A program made the position numbers and the translations under genes. Positions 7,197 through 16,133 of a stretch of DNA of 44,934 nucleotides are shown here, piece after piece. Positions within the stretch are counted from its first letter, which is position 1. Each line of letters starts with the position of its first letter. Below the pieces are notes generated by a model that did not search any database, was not told the DNA's origin, and worked only from the letters and a program-made list of their open reading frames with translations. The stretch spans positions 1 to 44,934 of the forward strand of contig CANMTO010000017.1 of NCBI GenBank assembly GCA_947500755.1, read 5' to 3'. This DNA comes from Flavobacteriales bacterium (GTDB lineage Bacteria > Bacteroidota > Bacteroidia > Flavobacteriales_D > Crocinitomicaceae).

Positions 7197-8250
7197 CAGA
7201 TAAAACTAGGTGCGAATTATTGAACAATTTAACCAATACCGAATTACCAAAGATTTTAAATTCAGAATCAGCTAACAAGGTTATTTCATGATTTACCCCA
7301 TTGACCATCGCAGACACACCTCCCATAATGTTACGATATGCAATGGTGTTATTTTTAATTTCCCAGGTATTAGGAATAAAATTAGCCACTTGGATTTTTT
7401 GGTCGTTCACATAGGTGAAGAGATAATTATTTTCGCCCCAAATAACCACATCGTCCTTCACATCCCAAAACGAGGAAATAAAATTGGTTAGCAAGGTCTT
7501 TTCTCCGTTCTTATATAGCCATAAATTCGAATTCAAATCTTCATAAACCACAAAACCTCTACCCGCTTTATACGTTCTCATGAATTGATTCTCCACATCC
7601 ATAAACTCACCGTGCTCAAATGCAACAAAGGTTCTGGTGGTTGGGTCATTAAAACATACGATATCCGTACCTAATTGAAAATCAATCGTTCCGTTCCACG
7701 CACAGATTTCATATATCTTCCCCTCTTGAAATACTTTAAACAAATTCCCATTGTCTTTAAACACCAGGATATTCTCTCCCACGGTGGTTGGAATTGACAG
7801 TTCTCCAATGATCGTAGCGAGGCTCATGGTATTTTTTTTCCAATACACATTTAAGGTATTGAATCGGGTGTCTTCATATACAATCAAAGAATCTTTTACT
7901 AAGAACTTCCGACCAAAATAGGTCAAGGTTTGTAGGCGCCCCTTGTCCCACATATTGAGGGTTGGGCCTATCATATATCCCAATAAATGGTCTGAGACCT
8001 GATATTCTACATTGAGGTTCGTGATATCCTTGCGCTGTCTTCCATCATAGAGCCTCAGATTTCCACGTGTATCAATGTAAGCAACTAATTCATCCCCTGC
8101 TTGGTAATCTTTTACCGGTTGAATTTCAATGGTTTTAAATCCACCGTTCTCGTAACTCAAGAAAAAATTATTAAAATCCCTGAACGGGACAACCGATTGA
8201 CCAAAAGCAAAGGAGCACAACAAGAACACCACGGGTAACATTCGCTGCAT
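7174..8250 (-). CDS. Secreted protein with about nine propeller-like repeats
   Basis: A 358-residue exported protein with the signal peptide MQRMLPVVFLLCSFAFGQ. The mature part consists of about nine repeats of 30-45 residues built on the pattern V-x-Y-x-D/N-x-x-x-N-L-x-x-Y/F-x-x-G. Examples are VAYIDTRGNLRLYDG, LIVYEDTRFNTLNVYWK, ILVFKDNGNLFKVFQEG, FVVYEDLNSNLWLYKNG and VVIWGENNYLFTYVNDQ. The pattern suggests a beta-propeller, but I cannot assign a known family. The frame extends to an ATG at 8268, but that lies upstream of the -7 box at 8263-8256, so the start at 8250 is preferred. The gene overlaps the NlpC/P60 peptidase gene by 23 bases, which suggests a shared role at the cell wall. Confidence 0.75.
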   Translation of the reverse strand: MQRMLPVVFLLCSFAFGQSVVPFRDFNNFFLSYENGGFKTIEIQPVKDYQAGDELVAYIDTRGNLRLYDGRQRKDITNLNVEYQVSDHLLGYMIGPTLNMWDKGRLQTLTYFGRKFLVKDSLIVYEDTRFNTLNVYWKKNTMSLATIIGELSIPTTVGENILVFKDNGNLFKVFQEGKIYEICAWNGTIDFQLGTDIVCFNDPTTRTFVAFEHGEFMDVENQFMRTYKAGRGFVVYEDLNSNLWLYKNGEKTLLTNFISSFWDVKDDVVIWGENNYLFTYVNDQKIQVANFIPNTWEIKNNTIAYRNIMGGVSAMVNGVNHEITLLADSEFKIFGNSVLVKLFNNSHLVLSDGKVFSN

Positions 8251-8255
8251 GAGTT

Positions 8256-8263
8256 CAAAGGTA
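8256..8263 (-). promoter_or_regulatory. -7 box of the propeller-NlpC/P60 operon
   Basis: TACCTTTG on the minus strand, five bases before the ATG at 8250. The transcript would have almost no leader. This box decides the start codon of the gene. Confidence 0.55.
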
Positions 8264-8364
8264 GGCAATTTTTAGGCCAATTTCTTGGTGGTGATTAAAT
8301 TTCAAGCGACATCATTCGGATTACCTACTTTGTTGTAAATTAGCGTTTCAAAAATTATTATTAT

Positions 8365-9843
8365 ATGAAGTATTTTTCTTTCTCGATGCTGTTCCTGCTC
8401 TTATGGAACACGAGTATTGCCCAAACCAAGATAAACTACCTTGAATATGATCTGCCAAATGGGATACATGTTATTCTACACGAAGAACATAGTACACCAA
8501 TTGTAGCAGTTTCTGTACTCTATCATGTTGGGTCGAAAAATGAGAACACCGAACGCACCGGTTTCGCGCACTTTTTTGAACACTTGCTATTCGAAGGGTC
8601 TGAAAATATAGGCCGGGGAGAATACTCCAAGTTGGTTGAAAAAAATGGAGGCACCTTGAATGCCAATACTTCACAAGACCGAACCTATTATTACGAAATC
8701 TTGCCGTCGAACCAATTGGAATTAGGTCTTTGGTTAGAGAGTGAGCGCATGTTGCATGCTAAGGTGGAAAATATAGGTATCGAAACCCAACGAAGCGTAG
8801 TAAAAGAAGAAAAACGTCAGCGGGTAGACAACCAACCGTATGCGAGTTTTATTTCTGAAATGTTCAAACGTGCCTTCCCGAGTCACCCGTATCGCTGGGT
8901 TCCCATCGGTTCAATGGAGCACTTAGATGCGGCCGTTGAGGCAGATTACGTGCAGTTTTATCAAGATTTTTATGTTCCTAACAATGCTACCATCTCTATT
9001 GCAGGAGATATTCCAATTGAAAAAACGAAACGTTGGATTGAGCAGTATTTCGGATCAATTCCTAGCGGTCAAGCCATCAACTTATACCGTGATGTACTTG
9101 GTTTGAGTGCAGAAAAGTTTGATGCAAAATATGGCATAGACAAAAGTAAGTTTGATGCAAAAGACCTCGATAAAACAAAAGATAAGGCAGCGATTGCATT
9201 GTTGAACAAATTAAAGGCGACCCCAATCGTGGTGCGCAGGACCGAAAAAGACAATGAGCCAATTCGTGGCATCATACGCGATACGATTTACGATAACATC
9301 CAATTGCCGGGAATATTCATGGGATATAAAATACCAGACCAAAAGAATGCCGACAGTTACGCCCTTGAATTCATGAACGAGATCTTATCTGGTAGTAATA
9401 GTTCCCGAATTAATAAAAACCTCATCGAAAAGAAACAAATTGCCACTTACGCAAGTTCGTTTAATTATGGATTAGAAGATGGTGGTATGAATATCTTCTT
9501 AGCCTTAGGGAAAGAAGGAATTTCTTTGATGGACATTCAAGCTGCCTTTGATATTGAAATCAGAGCCATGAAAGATCAATTGATTTCCGATGAAGAATAT
9601 CAATCCGTGTTGAATAAATTCGAAAAACAAGTAGTTGAATCAACCTCATCGGTGGCAGGAATTGCAGAAAGCTTGGCCGATAACTATGTGTACTATGGCA
9701 CAGCCGCACGCACGAATCAGATGCTTGAAATGTATCGCAAGGTCACCAAAGAAGACATTCAACGCGTGGCTAACACCTATCTAACGGATAATGCGCGTGT
9801 CATTTTATATTACTTACCTACTGAACAACCCACAGAAAAATAA
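8365..9843 (+). CDS. M16 family zinc metallopeptidase, catalytic subunit
   Basis: A 492-residue exported insulinase-type peptidase with a signal peptide (FSMLFLLLWNTSIAQ). The inverted zinc motif HFFEH is at residues 69-73, and the downstream acidic cluster VVKEEKRQRVDN supplies the third ligand region. The C-terminal half is the second M16 domain. It is followed two bases later by a partner gene lacking the zinc motif, the usual arrangement of two-subunit periplasmic M16B peptidases. The role is probably periplasmic peptide degradation. A weak -7-like sequence (TAAATTAG, 8336-8343) precedes it. Confidence 0.92.
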   Translation: MKYFSFSMLFLLLWNTSIAQTKINYLEYDLPNGIHVILHEEHSTPIVAVSVLYHVGSKNENTERTGFAHFFEHLLFEGSENIGRGEYSKLVEKNGGTLNANTSQDRTYYYEILPSNQLELGLWLESERMLHAKVENIGIETQRSVVKEEKRQRVDNQPYASFISEMFKRAFPSHPYRWVPIGSMEHLDAAVEADYVQFYQDFYVPNNATISIAGDIPIEKTKRWIEQYFGSIPSGQAINLYRDVLGLSAEKFDAKYGIDKSKFDAKDLDKTKDKAAIALLNKLKATPIVVRRTEKDNEPIRGIIRDTIYDNIQLPGIFMGYKIPDQKNADSYALEFMNEILSGSNSSRINKNLIEKKQIATYASSFNYGLEDGGMNIFLALGKEGISLMDIQAAFDIEIRAMKDQLISDEEYQSVLNKFEKQVVESTSSVAGIAESLADNYVYYGTAARTNQMLEMYRKVTKEDIQRVANTYLTDNARVILYYLPTEQPTEK

Positions 9844-9845
9844 TC

Positions 9846-11936
9846 ATGAAATATACCTTATCCCTCCTCGTAGCGTTAGCGCTCAGCAGCATAAATGCTC
9901 AACTTGATCGTTCCATCATGCCTAAAGCGGCTAGCCCTACTCCGATTCAACTTAAGGAATCAACCGTATGGACCACCAAAAACGGCATGGTTGTCATTCT
10001 TTCGGAAGACCATAAATTACCTAAGGTTTCCTTTGATTTGACCCTTGGTTACAATCCAGGATTGGAAGGAGCCAAAGCCGGCTTAAATGAATTGACAGGT
10101 TCATTAATCATGTCGGGCACTCAAAACAGATCGAAAGATCAATTGGACAAAGAGATTGACTTTATTGGAGCCTCGTTAAATGCCAGTGCGAGCAACATAT
10201 ACTTGTCAACCCTCACAAAACACCTTGAAAAAGCAATGGGATTAATGGCAGACATTACCTTGAATGCTTCATTTCCAGAATCAGAATACACACGAATTGT
10301 AGATCAAGTTAAATCCGGCTTGGTTTCGTTGAAATCAGAAGGACAAGCGATGGCAAATAATGCCACGTACAAAGTTAATTTCCCGAAACACCCATACGGT
10401 GAGGTCATGACCTTTAAAACGCTTGAAGCAATTACCCTGGACGACATCAAAGGATATTACAAACAACATTTTACACCACAAGGCGCATATTTAGCCATTG
10501 TTGGAGACATTACTCGAGCAGAGGCGGATTCATACATTGAAAAATTCTTTGGTTCTTGGAGTGGAATGACACCATTTCAATCTCAATTTGCAGACCCAAA
10601 CAAAACTGATGGAAATCAAGTGTATTTTGTAAACAAGCCCGGCGCTGTGCAATCCGTTATACAAGTGACCTTTCCAATCCCAATGACTATGGGAAATCCA
10701 GATAATTTAAAACTGTCTGTGTTGAATGACGTATTTGGCGGCGGTGGATTTGGAACACGACTCATGCAGAATTTACGTGAAGACAAAGCCTTTACCTATG
10801 GATGCTATTCCGGCTTGAATGTTCAAAACAATGGCGGTTGGGTATCCGTTAGCGGTAACTTCCGAAATGATGTGACAGACTCCGCTATTACGGAAATTGT
10901 CAATGAATTAAATCGCTTATTGGCCGATGACATCAAAGCGGATGAACTTGAACTTACCAAAGCAACTAAGAACGGAAGCTTTGCACGTTCGTTGGAGCGT
11001 CCACAAACGATTGCACGTTTTGCTTACAACATTCAACGGTATGGACTACCTGCAGATTATTACAAAACGTATTTGCAGCAATTAGACGCCATTACACCGG
11101 CAGATCTTAAAGTGGTTGCTTCGAAATATATAAAAGCCAACAACTATAACATCATTGTAGTAGGAAATGAAGCCGTACTGGAAAAAATTAAACGCTTTGA
11201 TTCTGATGGTCAGGTTACAAAACTTGATGAATTCGGTGATGTAAAAAAAGATAAAATCCCCTCTGACCTAGCGATCAATGACTTACTTACCAAGGTAACC
11301 TTAAGTTTAACTCAAGCATCTTCATTAAAGGCAGCTACGAAAACAGTAGAAAAAATAAAATCGATGGTTCAGAAATCCACCTTGAAATCAGATAAAATCC
11401 CTGTTCCTTTAAGTAGCACTTCGTATTTCACCAACAAGGGAATACAAGCGGATAAAATGGAATTCAATGGTATGATTGCACAGAAACAGTACTTTGATGG
11501 AAAGTCTGGATATACGTTCAACATGCAAACAGGGAAAAAGGAAATGACCAGTGAAGAGGTTGCCATTGCCTTGATGGAACAAGGGGTGATTCCAGAAATG
11601 AACTGGATGAATTCCTCCTCAACGTTCAAACCGGAAGTGGTAGGCATAGAATCTGAAAATGGTACACCATATTATGTGGTTAAAATCGCATTTGGATCCA
11701 TCGGCGAAGTATATCATTACTACGACAAGTCAAGCTACCTTAAAGCGAAAACGGTTAAGGTGGTTAACCAAAATGGTGAGTCTTCAACTTCCGTAATCGA
11801 ATACGCTGACTACAAAGCAGTGAATGGTGTTTTATTACCGCACAAGACGATTCTGAATGTCGGCCCTATGACGCTAAACATCAGTTTGGATAGCACAGAA
11901 ATCAATGGTGCTGTTGATTTGAAAGATTTCGAATAA
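9846..11936 (+). CDS. M16 family non-catalytic subunit with C-terminal extension
   Basis: A 696-residue exported protein with a signal peptide (MKYTLSLLVALALSSINA). The two M16 domains (about 40-470) lack the zinc motif: the matching position reads GLNELTGSLIMSG instead of HxxEH. The C-terminal M16 domain keeps the substrate-binding region (GGGGFGTRLMQNLREDKAFT, YGCYSG). It should complement the upstream active subunit. An added domain of about 200 residues (roughly 500-696) is rich in beta strands (YVVKIAFGSIGEVYHYYDKS, EYADYKAVNGVLLPHKT) and resembles LolA-like or outer-membrane-lipoprotein-sorting folds; this resemblance is inferred. Confidence 0.9.
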   Translation: MKYTLSLLVALALSSINAQLDRSIMPKAASPTPIQLKESTVWTTKNGMVVILSEDHKLPKVSFDLTLGYNPGLEGAKAGLNELTGSLIMSGTQNRSKDQLDKEIDFIGASLNASASNIYLSTLTKHLEKAMGLMADITLNASFPESEYTRIVDQVKSGLVSLKSEGQAMANNATYKVNFPKHPYGEVMTFKTLEAITLDDIKGYYKQHFTPQGAYLAIVGDITRAEADSYIEKFFGSWSGMTPFQSQFADPNKTDGNQVYFVNKPGAVQSVIQVTFPIPMTMGNPDNLKLSVLNDVFGGGGFGTRLMQNLREDKAFTYGCYSGLNVQNNGGWVSVSGNFRNDVTDSAITEIVNELNRLLADDIKADELELTKATKNGSFARSLERPQTIARFAYNIQRYGLPADYYKTYLQQLDAITPADLKVVASKYIKANNYNIIVVGNEAVLEKIKRFDSDGQVTKLDEFGDVKKDKIPSDLAINDLLTKVTLSLTQASSLKAATKTVEKIKSMVQKSTLKSDKIPVPLSSTSYFTNKGIQADKMEFNGMIAQKQYFDGKSGYTFNMQTGKKEMTSEEVAIALMEQGVIPEMNWMNSSSTFKPEVVGIESENGTPYYVVKIAFGSIGEVYHYYDKSSYLKAKTVKVVNQNGESSTSVIEYADYKAVNGVLLPHKTILNVGPMTLNISLDSTEINGAVDLKDFE

Positions 11937-11943
11937 GAAGGAA

Positions 11944-12786
11944 ATGAAAACAGGCTTATTACTCGTTGCTTTACTTGGCTCATTCCTGGCGAATAGTCAA
12001 CTGCTTTATGAAATAACGAGTAAAGACGGCCAACATACTTCTTATGTTTTCGGAACCATTCATTTGATGCCCAAAGAGAAGTTTAACATCGACTCTACCT
12101 TAACTGCTGCGTTTAATTCGTCTAGCATGATTGCCATGGAGGTCGATTTAAACATGGACCTTGCTCAAAAAATCGAATTAGCGAAAGAGACTATACTTCC
12201 TGAAGGTAAAACCTTGCGCGACATCTGTACCGCTGCGCAATACCAGTTGATTTACAACTACGCCGTGGACTCCAATGGCATGAGCAAGAAAAAGTTTAAA
12301 CGCTATAGTCGCTTAAAGCCATTTTTTTTCTCAAGTGTGATGCTTCAAGAATCCTTAGAAGATACCAAATCCTATGAGTTAGAATTTGGTGAAATGGCTA
12401 AGAAAGGAAGTAAAAAAACGATGGGCTTAGAATCCATTCAAGTTCAAATGCAAACCATCAATACGGTTTCATTGGAAGACCAAGTGCGGATGCTAATCGA
12501 TGGAATGAACCAAACGCAAGGATACGATGCCATGTTATCAAACTATTTGAGTGAATCCATAGACGCACTTTACATAGACATCATCACTGAATCTGAAGGA
12601 TTTCCAAATTTCGTTGAGAACTTTTTGAACAAACGAAATTCCCAATGGATTCCAGTCATTACGGATCAAATTGAGCGCGAAAACACCTTCATTGCCGTTG
12701 GAGCAGGTCATCTACCTGGCCCCAATGGCGTCTTAGCACTTTTACGCGCCCAAGGGTATAGTCTAACCCCAATTCTTAGAAACTAA
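11944..12786 (+). CDS. TraB/GumN (TIKI-like) family protein
   Basis: A 280-residue exported protein with a signal peptide (MKTGLLLVALLGSFLANSQ). The family motifs are GTIHLMP near residues 37-43 and GAGHLPGPNGVLALLRAQGY near the C-terminus. Eukaryotic TIKI members of this superfamily are metalloproteases; the bacterial role is unknown. It starts seven bases after the M16 partner and overlaps the next gene by one base, so it belongs to the same exported-protein operon. Confidence 0.88.
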   Translation: MKTGLLLVALLGSFLANSQLLYEITSKDGQHTSYVFGTIHLMPKEKFNIDSTLTAAFNSSSMIAMEVDLNMDLAQKIELAKETILPEGKTLRDICTAAQYQLIYNYAVDSNGMSKKKFKRYSRLKPFFFSSVMLQESLEDTKSYELEFGEMAKKGSKKTMGLESIQVQMQTINTVSLEDQVRMLIDGMNQTQGYDAMLSNYLSESIDALYIDIITESEGFPNFVENFLNKRNSQWIPVITDQIERENTFIAVGAGHLPGPNGVLALLRAQGYSLTPILRN

Positions 12787-14354
12787 TGAAAACTTTGGTA
12801 CTTTGTTGCTTTTGTATCCTTTCTTCAATAGTCATTGGACAAAACGTGCTCGTATCTTCAGGGAACTACTTCGAAGGAGAGCCGTCTATCGCAATCAACC
12901 CAACTAATCCGCAACATCTTGTGGCTGCTTGGATGGGCTTTCAATTTGGTCAAAAAATCGTGATTAAATCCGCCTACTCCACCAACGGTGGTTCAACCTG
13001 GAGTACACCGATATTTCAAGCACACCTCGCACCGGGAAATTCATCTGCCGATGTAAGTTTGGGCTTTGATCACTTAGGCAATGCCTTTATGTGCTATATT
13101 GATTACGATAATGTTGGATTTACACAAGGCCAGGTGGTAGTTCGAAAATCAACGGATGGTGGCATATCCTGGGGAAATGCGGTGGAAGTAATCAACATAA
13201 CAGATTGTCCGAATAAACTATGTATTGATCGGCCTTGGATGGTGGTAGACCAATCCGGAAATGCTCCGCTCGCACCGATTTATGTAACTACAATGAATGC
13301 AGACCAACCGGCACTCATCACCCCACCATATAATCCCTATGTGAGTGTAAGCATCGATGGAGGTCAGAGTTTTATGAATCCACGCGTAATGGATACCGTG
13401 AATTATTTGGCGGGAACAAGCATTACACAACCCATGCCCACTCCAGCAATCGATGGCACGGGGAAATTCTATGCCGTTTATCCATCCTATGTGGTTTCAC
13501 AATCCGTTTATCCACGACAAGTTTTAGCGAGCTCAACCAATCATGGAACAACAATAACGCACGAAATCGCATATCAAGGACTCAATGTGGGGGTGACTAA
13601 TAGTTTATTTAAACGGGCAGGCAAACTCATGGCAGACCCAGCGCATCCGGGGCATTTAGCATACTGTTTTTTAAGCGAGCAAAACGATCAATCCGATGTG
13701 TACCTGATGGAATCAACGGATGGCGGAAGTACATGGGGAACAATGCAGAAAGTAAACCAAGATCCCACTGGAAACAACCGCGTACAAGACTTACTCTGGG
13801 GCGATTTTAACGAATCAGGGGATTTAGTGATTACGTGGAGAGACCGACGCAATGCCCCCAACGATGGGTATGAGCAAGCGAGTGAAATTTATGCAGCAAC
13901 GAAACCCTTTGGTTCCTTAACTGTTGGTCCAGATTATCCCATTTCAAGTCAAGCCGCAGCGCATGATACCATCTTAGAAGGCAGCGGAAACGATTTCATG
14001 AGTGTCGTATATGCAGGCGATACCTGTTATGCGGTTTGGGGAGATGTACGGTCAGGAACACTTAAGATCTATTTAAATAAATGGAATGCCTTAACTCAAC
14101 AAAATAGTATATCGATAATTTCTGAAGAATATGGATTGCTCACCTATCCAAATCCCACCTCGAATCTCTTATTTTTCAAGCACCATTTTTCTAATCCCAT
14201 TGAACTGCGAATTATAAATGCACAGGGGGCTGAAGTATTTCATGAACTGAATTTTACGGGAAATTTTATCGATGTTTCTCGCTATGCTGGCACCTTCTTT
14301 ATTGAAGTGTATGACCAAGGAAAAACCATCCGCGGCCACTTTACCCGCAATTAA
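12786..14354 (+). CDS. Secreted Asp-box (sialidase-like) protein with T9SS sorting domain
   Basis: A 522-residue secreted protein with a signal peptide (VLCCFCILSSIVIGQ) and a propeller-like region carrying Asp-box repeats STNGGSTWS, STDGGISWG, SIDGGQSF and STDGGSTWG. The end (about 440-522) is a type IX secretion sorting region: LLTYPNPTSNLLFF followed by ELRIINAQGAEVF, then YAGTFFIEVYDQGKTIRG. It is therefore probably cell-surface or released. Asp-boxes occur in sialidases and many other propellers, and I see no clear sialidase active-site set, so enzyme activity is not claimed. Confidence 0.85.
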   Translation: MKTLVLCCFCILSSIVIGQNVLVSSGNYFEGEPSIAINPTNPQHLVAAWMGFQFGQKIVIKSAYSTNGGSTWSTPIFQAHLAPGNSSADVSLGFDHLGNAFMCYIDYDNVGFTQGQVVVRKSTDGGISWGNAVEVINITDCPNKLCIDRPWMVVDQSGNAPLAPIYVTTMNADQPALITPPYNPYVSVSIDGGQSFMNPRVMDTVNYLAGTSITQPMPTPAIDGTGKFYAVYPSYVVSQSVYPRQVLASSTNHGTTITHEIAYQGLNVGVTNSLFKRAGKLMADPAHPGHLAYCFLSEQNDQSDVYLMESTDGGSTWGTMQKVNQDPTGNNRVQDLLWGDFNESGDLVITWRDRRNAPNDGYEQASEIYAATKPFGSLTVGPDYPISSQAAAHDTILEGSGNDFMSVVYAGDTCYAVWGDVRSGTLKIYLNKWNALTQQNSISIISEEYGLLTYPNPTSNLLFFKHHFSNPIELRIINAQGAEVFHELNFTGNFIDVSRYAGTFFIEVYDQGKTIRGHFTRN

Positions 14355-14370
14355 AGATAAAATTATCAAC

Positions 14371-14396
14371 ATCGCGAATTATCCACCGCGATTTTA
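14371..14396 (+). terminator. Possible terminator after the Asp-box gene
   Basis: ATCGCG (14371-14376) pairs with CGCGAT (14387-14392) across a ten-base loop, followed by TTTA. The stem is short, so the call is weak, but the position between operons fits. Confidence 0.35.
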
Positions 14397-14408
14397 CATA
14401 GAATCCGT

Positions 14409-14416
14409 TACCTTTG
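14409..14416 (+). promoter_or_regulatory. -7 box of dnaX
   Basis: TACCTTTG, a perfect match, only four bases before the dnaX ATG at 14421. The transcript should be leaderless or nearly so. Confidence 0.55.
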
Positions 14417-14420
14417 TATC

Positions 14421-15536
14421 ATGAGCGAGTTTGTTGTTTCAGCAAGGAAGTATCGTCCGCAAACCTTTGAAACGGTTGTAGGCCAGGGGTCTATTACAGG
14501 CACCTTGCGCAACGCCATATTAACCGGTCATTTAGCCCAAGCTTTTTTGTTTTGTGGATCACGAGGTGTTGGTAAAACCACAACGGCGAGAATCTTAGCC
14601 AAAACCATTAATTGTTTCAACCGAACCCCACAACTTGAAGCCTGTGATGTTTGTGACTCCTGCGTTTCCTTTAATTCAGGGAATTCGCTAAACATCTACG
14701 AACTGGATGCTGCCTCGAATAACTCGGTAGATGACATCCGTGGATTAATTGAGCAAGTGCGCATTGCGCCACAACTTGGAAACTATAAAGTTTACATCAT
14801 CGATGAGGTTCATATGCTTACTTCACAGGCATTTAATGCCTTTCTTAAAACGCTAGAAGAACCTCCTGCACACGCCATTTTCATCTTGGCAACCACCGAG
14901 AAACATAAAATTATCCCAACGATCCTTTCAAGGTGTCAAATCTTTGATTTTAGTCGGATTGGCGTGAAAGACATTGCGATGCATCTTACCCATATTGCGG
15001 AAAAAGAAGCAGTAAGTACCGAGCCTGAAGCCCTACATCTGATTGCTACCAAGGCCGACGGAGCACTTCGAGATGCCTTATCAATCTTTGATCAATTAGT
15101 TACGTTCAGCGGTGGAAACATTACCTACCAAACGGTATTAACCAACTTGCATGTATTGGATTACGACTATTATTTTAAGATCGTAGACTATTTAAAGAAA
15201 GAAGACATTGCGGGCTCGATATTAACCTTGAATGACATTATTGAGAAAGGCTTTGACGGACACCAATTCATCATTGGATTAGCGGAACATTTTCGAAACC
15301 TACTCATGGCGCAAGATCAACGAACCATTCCCCTGCTCGAATTAACAGAACAGATTAAGGATCGATTTAAAGAGCAATCCGGCGCTTGGGAAAAAAATCA
15401 ACTCACGAGAGCTATGTATTGCTTAAGTAAGGCGGATGTCGCATATAAAAGCTCGAAAAATCAGCGCTTGTTGGTGGAAGTCACCCTCATGGAGTTAGGT
15501 TCTTTACAACAAGAGGCTGAAAAAAAAAATTCCTAA
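14421..15536 (+). CDS. dnaX: DNA polymerase III subunit gamma (short dnaX product)
   Basis: This is the in-frame dnaX product of 371 residues, corresponding to gamma: the clamp-loader ATPase of the replicative polymerase. Visible are Walker A GSRGVGKTT near residue 49, the zinc-binding cysteines in CFNRTPQLEACDVCDSC, Walker B VYIIDEVHML, ATTEKHKIIPTILSRC and sensor 2 DGALRDALS. The frame ends just after ten A residues (15520-15529) with ...EKKNS and TAA. The -1 frame continues without a stop into a tau-specific C-terminal domain ending at 16132. The full tau, with a -1 shift, would be about 570 residues. Both products are expected, as in E. coli and Thermus, although a homopolymer sequencing error would give the same picture. 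Confidence 0.93.
   Translation: MSEFVVSARKYRPQTFETVVGQGSITGTLRNAILTGHLAQAFLFCGSRGVGKTTTARILAKTINCFNRTPQLEACDVCDSCVSFNSGNSLNIYELDAASNNSVDDIRGLIEQVRIAPQLGNYKVYIIDEVHMLTSQAFNAFLKTLEEPPAHAIFILATTEKHKIIPTILSRCQIFDFSRIGVKDIAMHLTHIAEKEAVSTEPEALHLIATKADGALRDALSIFDQLVTFSGGNITYQTVLTNLHVLDYDYYFKIVDYLKKEDIAGSILTLNDIIEKGFDGHQFIIGLAEHFRNLLMAQDQRTIPLLELTEQIKDRFKEQSGAWEKNQLTRAMYCLSKADVAYKSSKNQRLLVEVTLMELGSLQQEAEKKNS
15520..15536 (+). other. dnaX slippery A10 run with flanking stops
   Basis: Ten consecutive A (15520-15529) follow GGCTG and precede TTCC-TAA. The -1 frame has a TGA stop at 15518-15520 and the zero frame has TAA at 15534-15536. The switch must therefore happen inside the A run. Ribosomal -1 slippage on A-AAA-AAA or RNA polymerase slippage on the A run would both work. 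Confidence 0.7.
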
Positions 15537-16132
15537 CGGAGCCCATTAGTATTCTCCCTTTTGCAGCGCAGAGCTTACGTCCTCAACAACCTCAAGAGAA
15601 GTTAGTAAAACCCTCACTGAGCTTACCGAAAATTGAGCTAGAAAACAAGCCGAACACCCTCGATAAACCGACTGGTAGCCTCTCTGAAAGTGCCATGAGC
15701 ATAAAGGCGCAATTAGCCGCACATCGCATGAAAAAAGTGGTGGCTGAAGAAGACCTTCCTCGAAATCAATTCAGTACAGATGCCTTAATTTCCTGTACCC
15801 GAAAATATGCTCACATCCTGAAAGGCCTTGGAAAGGAAACATTTTATCATGCCTTAATCAAAAGAGATCCAAAACTCACCGATGAAACCATTACCCTGAT
15901 TGTCGATAATGAGGTTCAAATTGCCTACATCACCCCCCTACTTACGGAATTTGTAGAATTTTTAAAAACCGAATTGAAGAATGGATTTCTTGATGTGAAG
16001 CTTTTGGTGACAGAGCAAATAGAATCGGAACAAAAACCCACTACGGGTAAAGAAAAGTATCAGGCCCTTGCGCGAAGAAACCCAAACATACATACCTTAA
16101 AAAATCGCTTTAACTTAGACATAGAATTTTGA
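15527..16132 (+). CDS. dnaX: tau-specific C-terminal part of dnaX (-1 frame)
   Basis: This is the -1 frame reading from the A run to TGA at 16132, about 201 residues, with no internal stop. It begins with a proline-, lysine- and glutamine-rich linker (LPFAAQSLRPQQPQEKLV). A folded domain follows, containing FSTDALISCTRKYAHILKGL and ITLIVDNEVQIAYITPLLTE, and resembles the C-terminal domain of Bacteroidota gamma/tau subunits. In tau this part contacts the polymerase and helicase. A separate gene starting at an internal ATG (15695) is possible, but it would drop the linker and leave a lone domain without known function. Confidence 0.8.
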   Translation, partial: KFLTEPISILPFAAQSLRPQQPQEKLVKPSLSLPKIELENKPNTLDKPTGSLSESAMSIKAQLAAHRMKKVVAEEDLPRNQFSTDALISCTRKYAHILKGLGKETFYHALIKRDPKLTDETITLIVDNEVQIAYITPLLTEFVEFLKTELKNGFLDVKLLVTEQIESEQKPTTGKEKYQALARRNPNIHTLKNRFNLDIEF

Positions 16133-16133
16133 T

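Noticed and set aside
15536-16132. dnaX as a broken pseudogene, or the 3' part as an independent gene
   Set aside because: Both frames are well conserved in motif terms and meet exactly at an A10 run bracketed by stops, which fits productive slippage better. A sequencing error in the homopolymer cannot be excluded.
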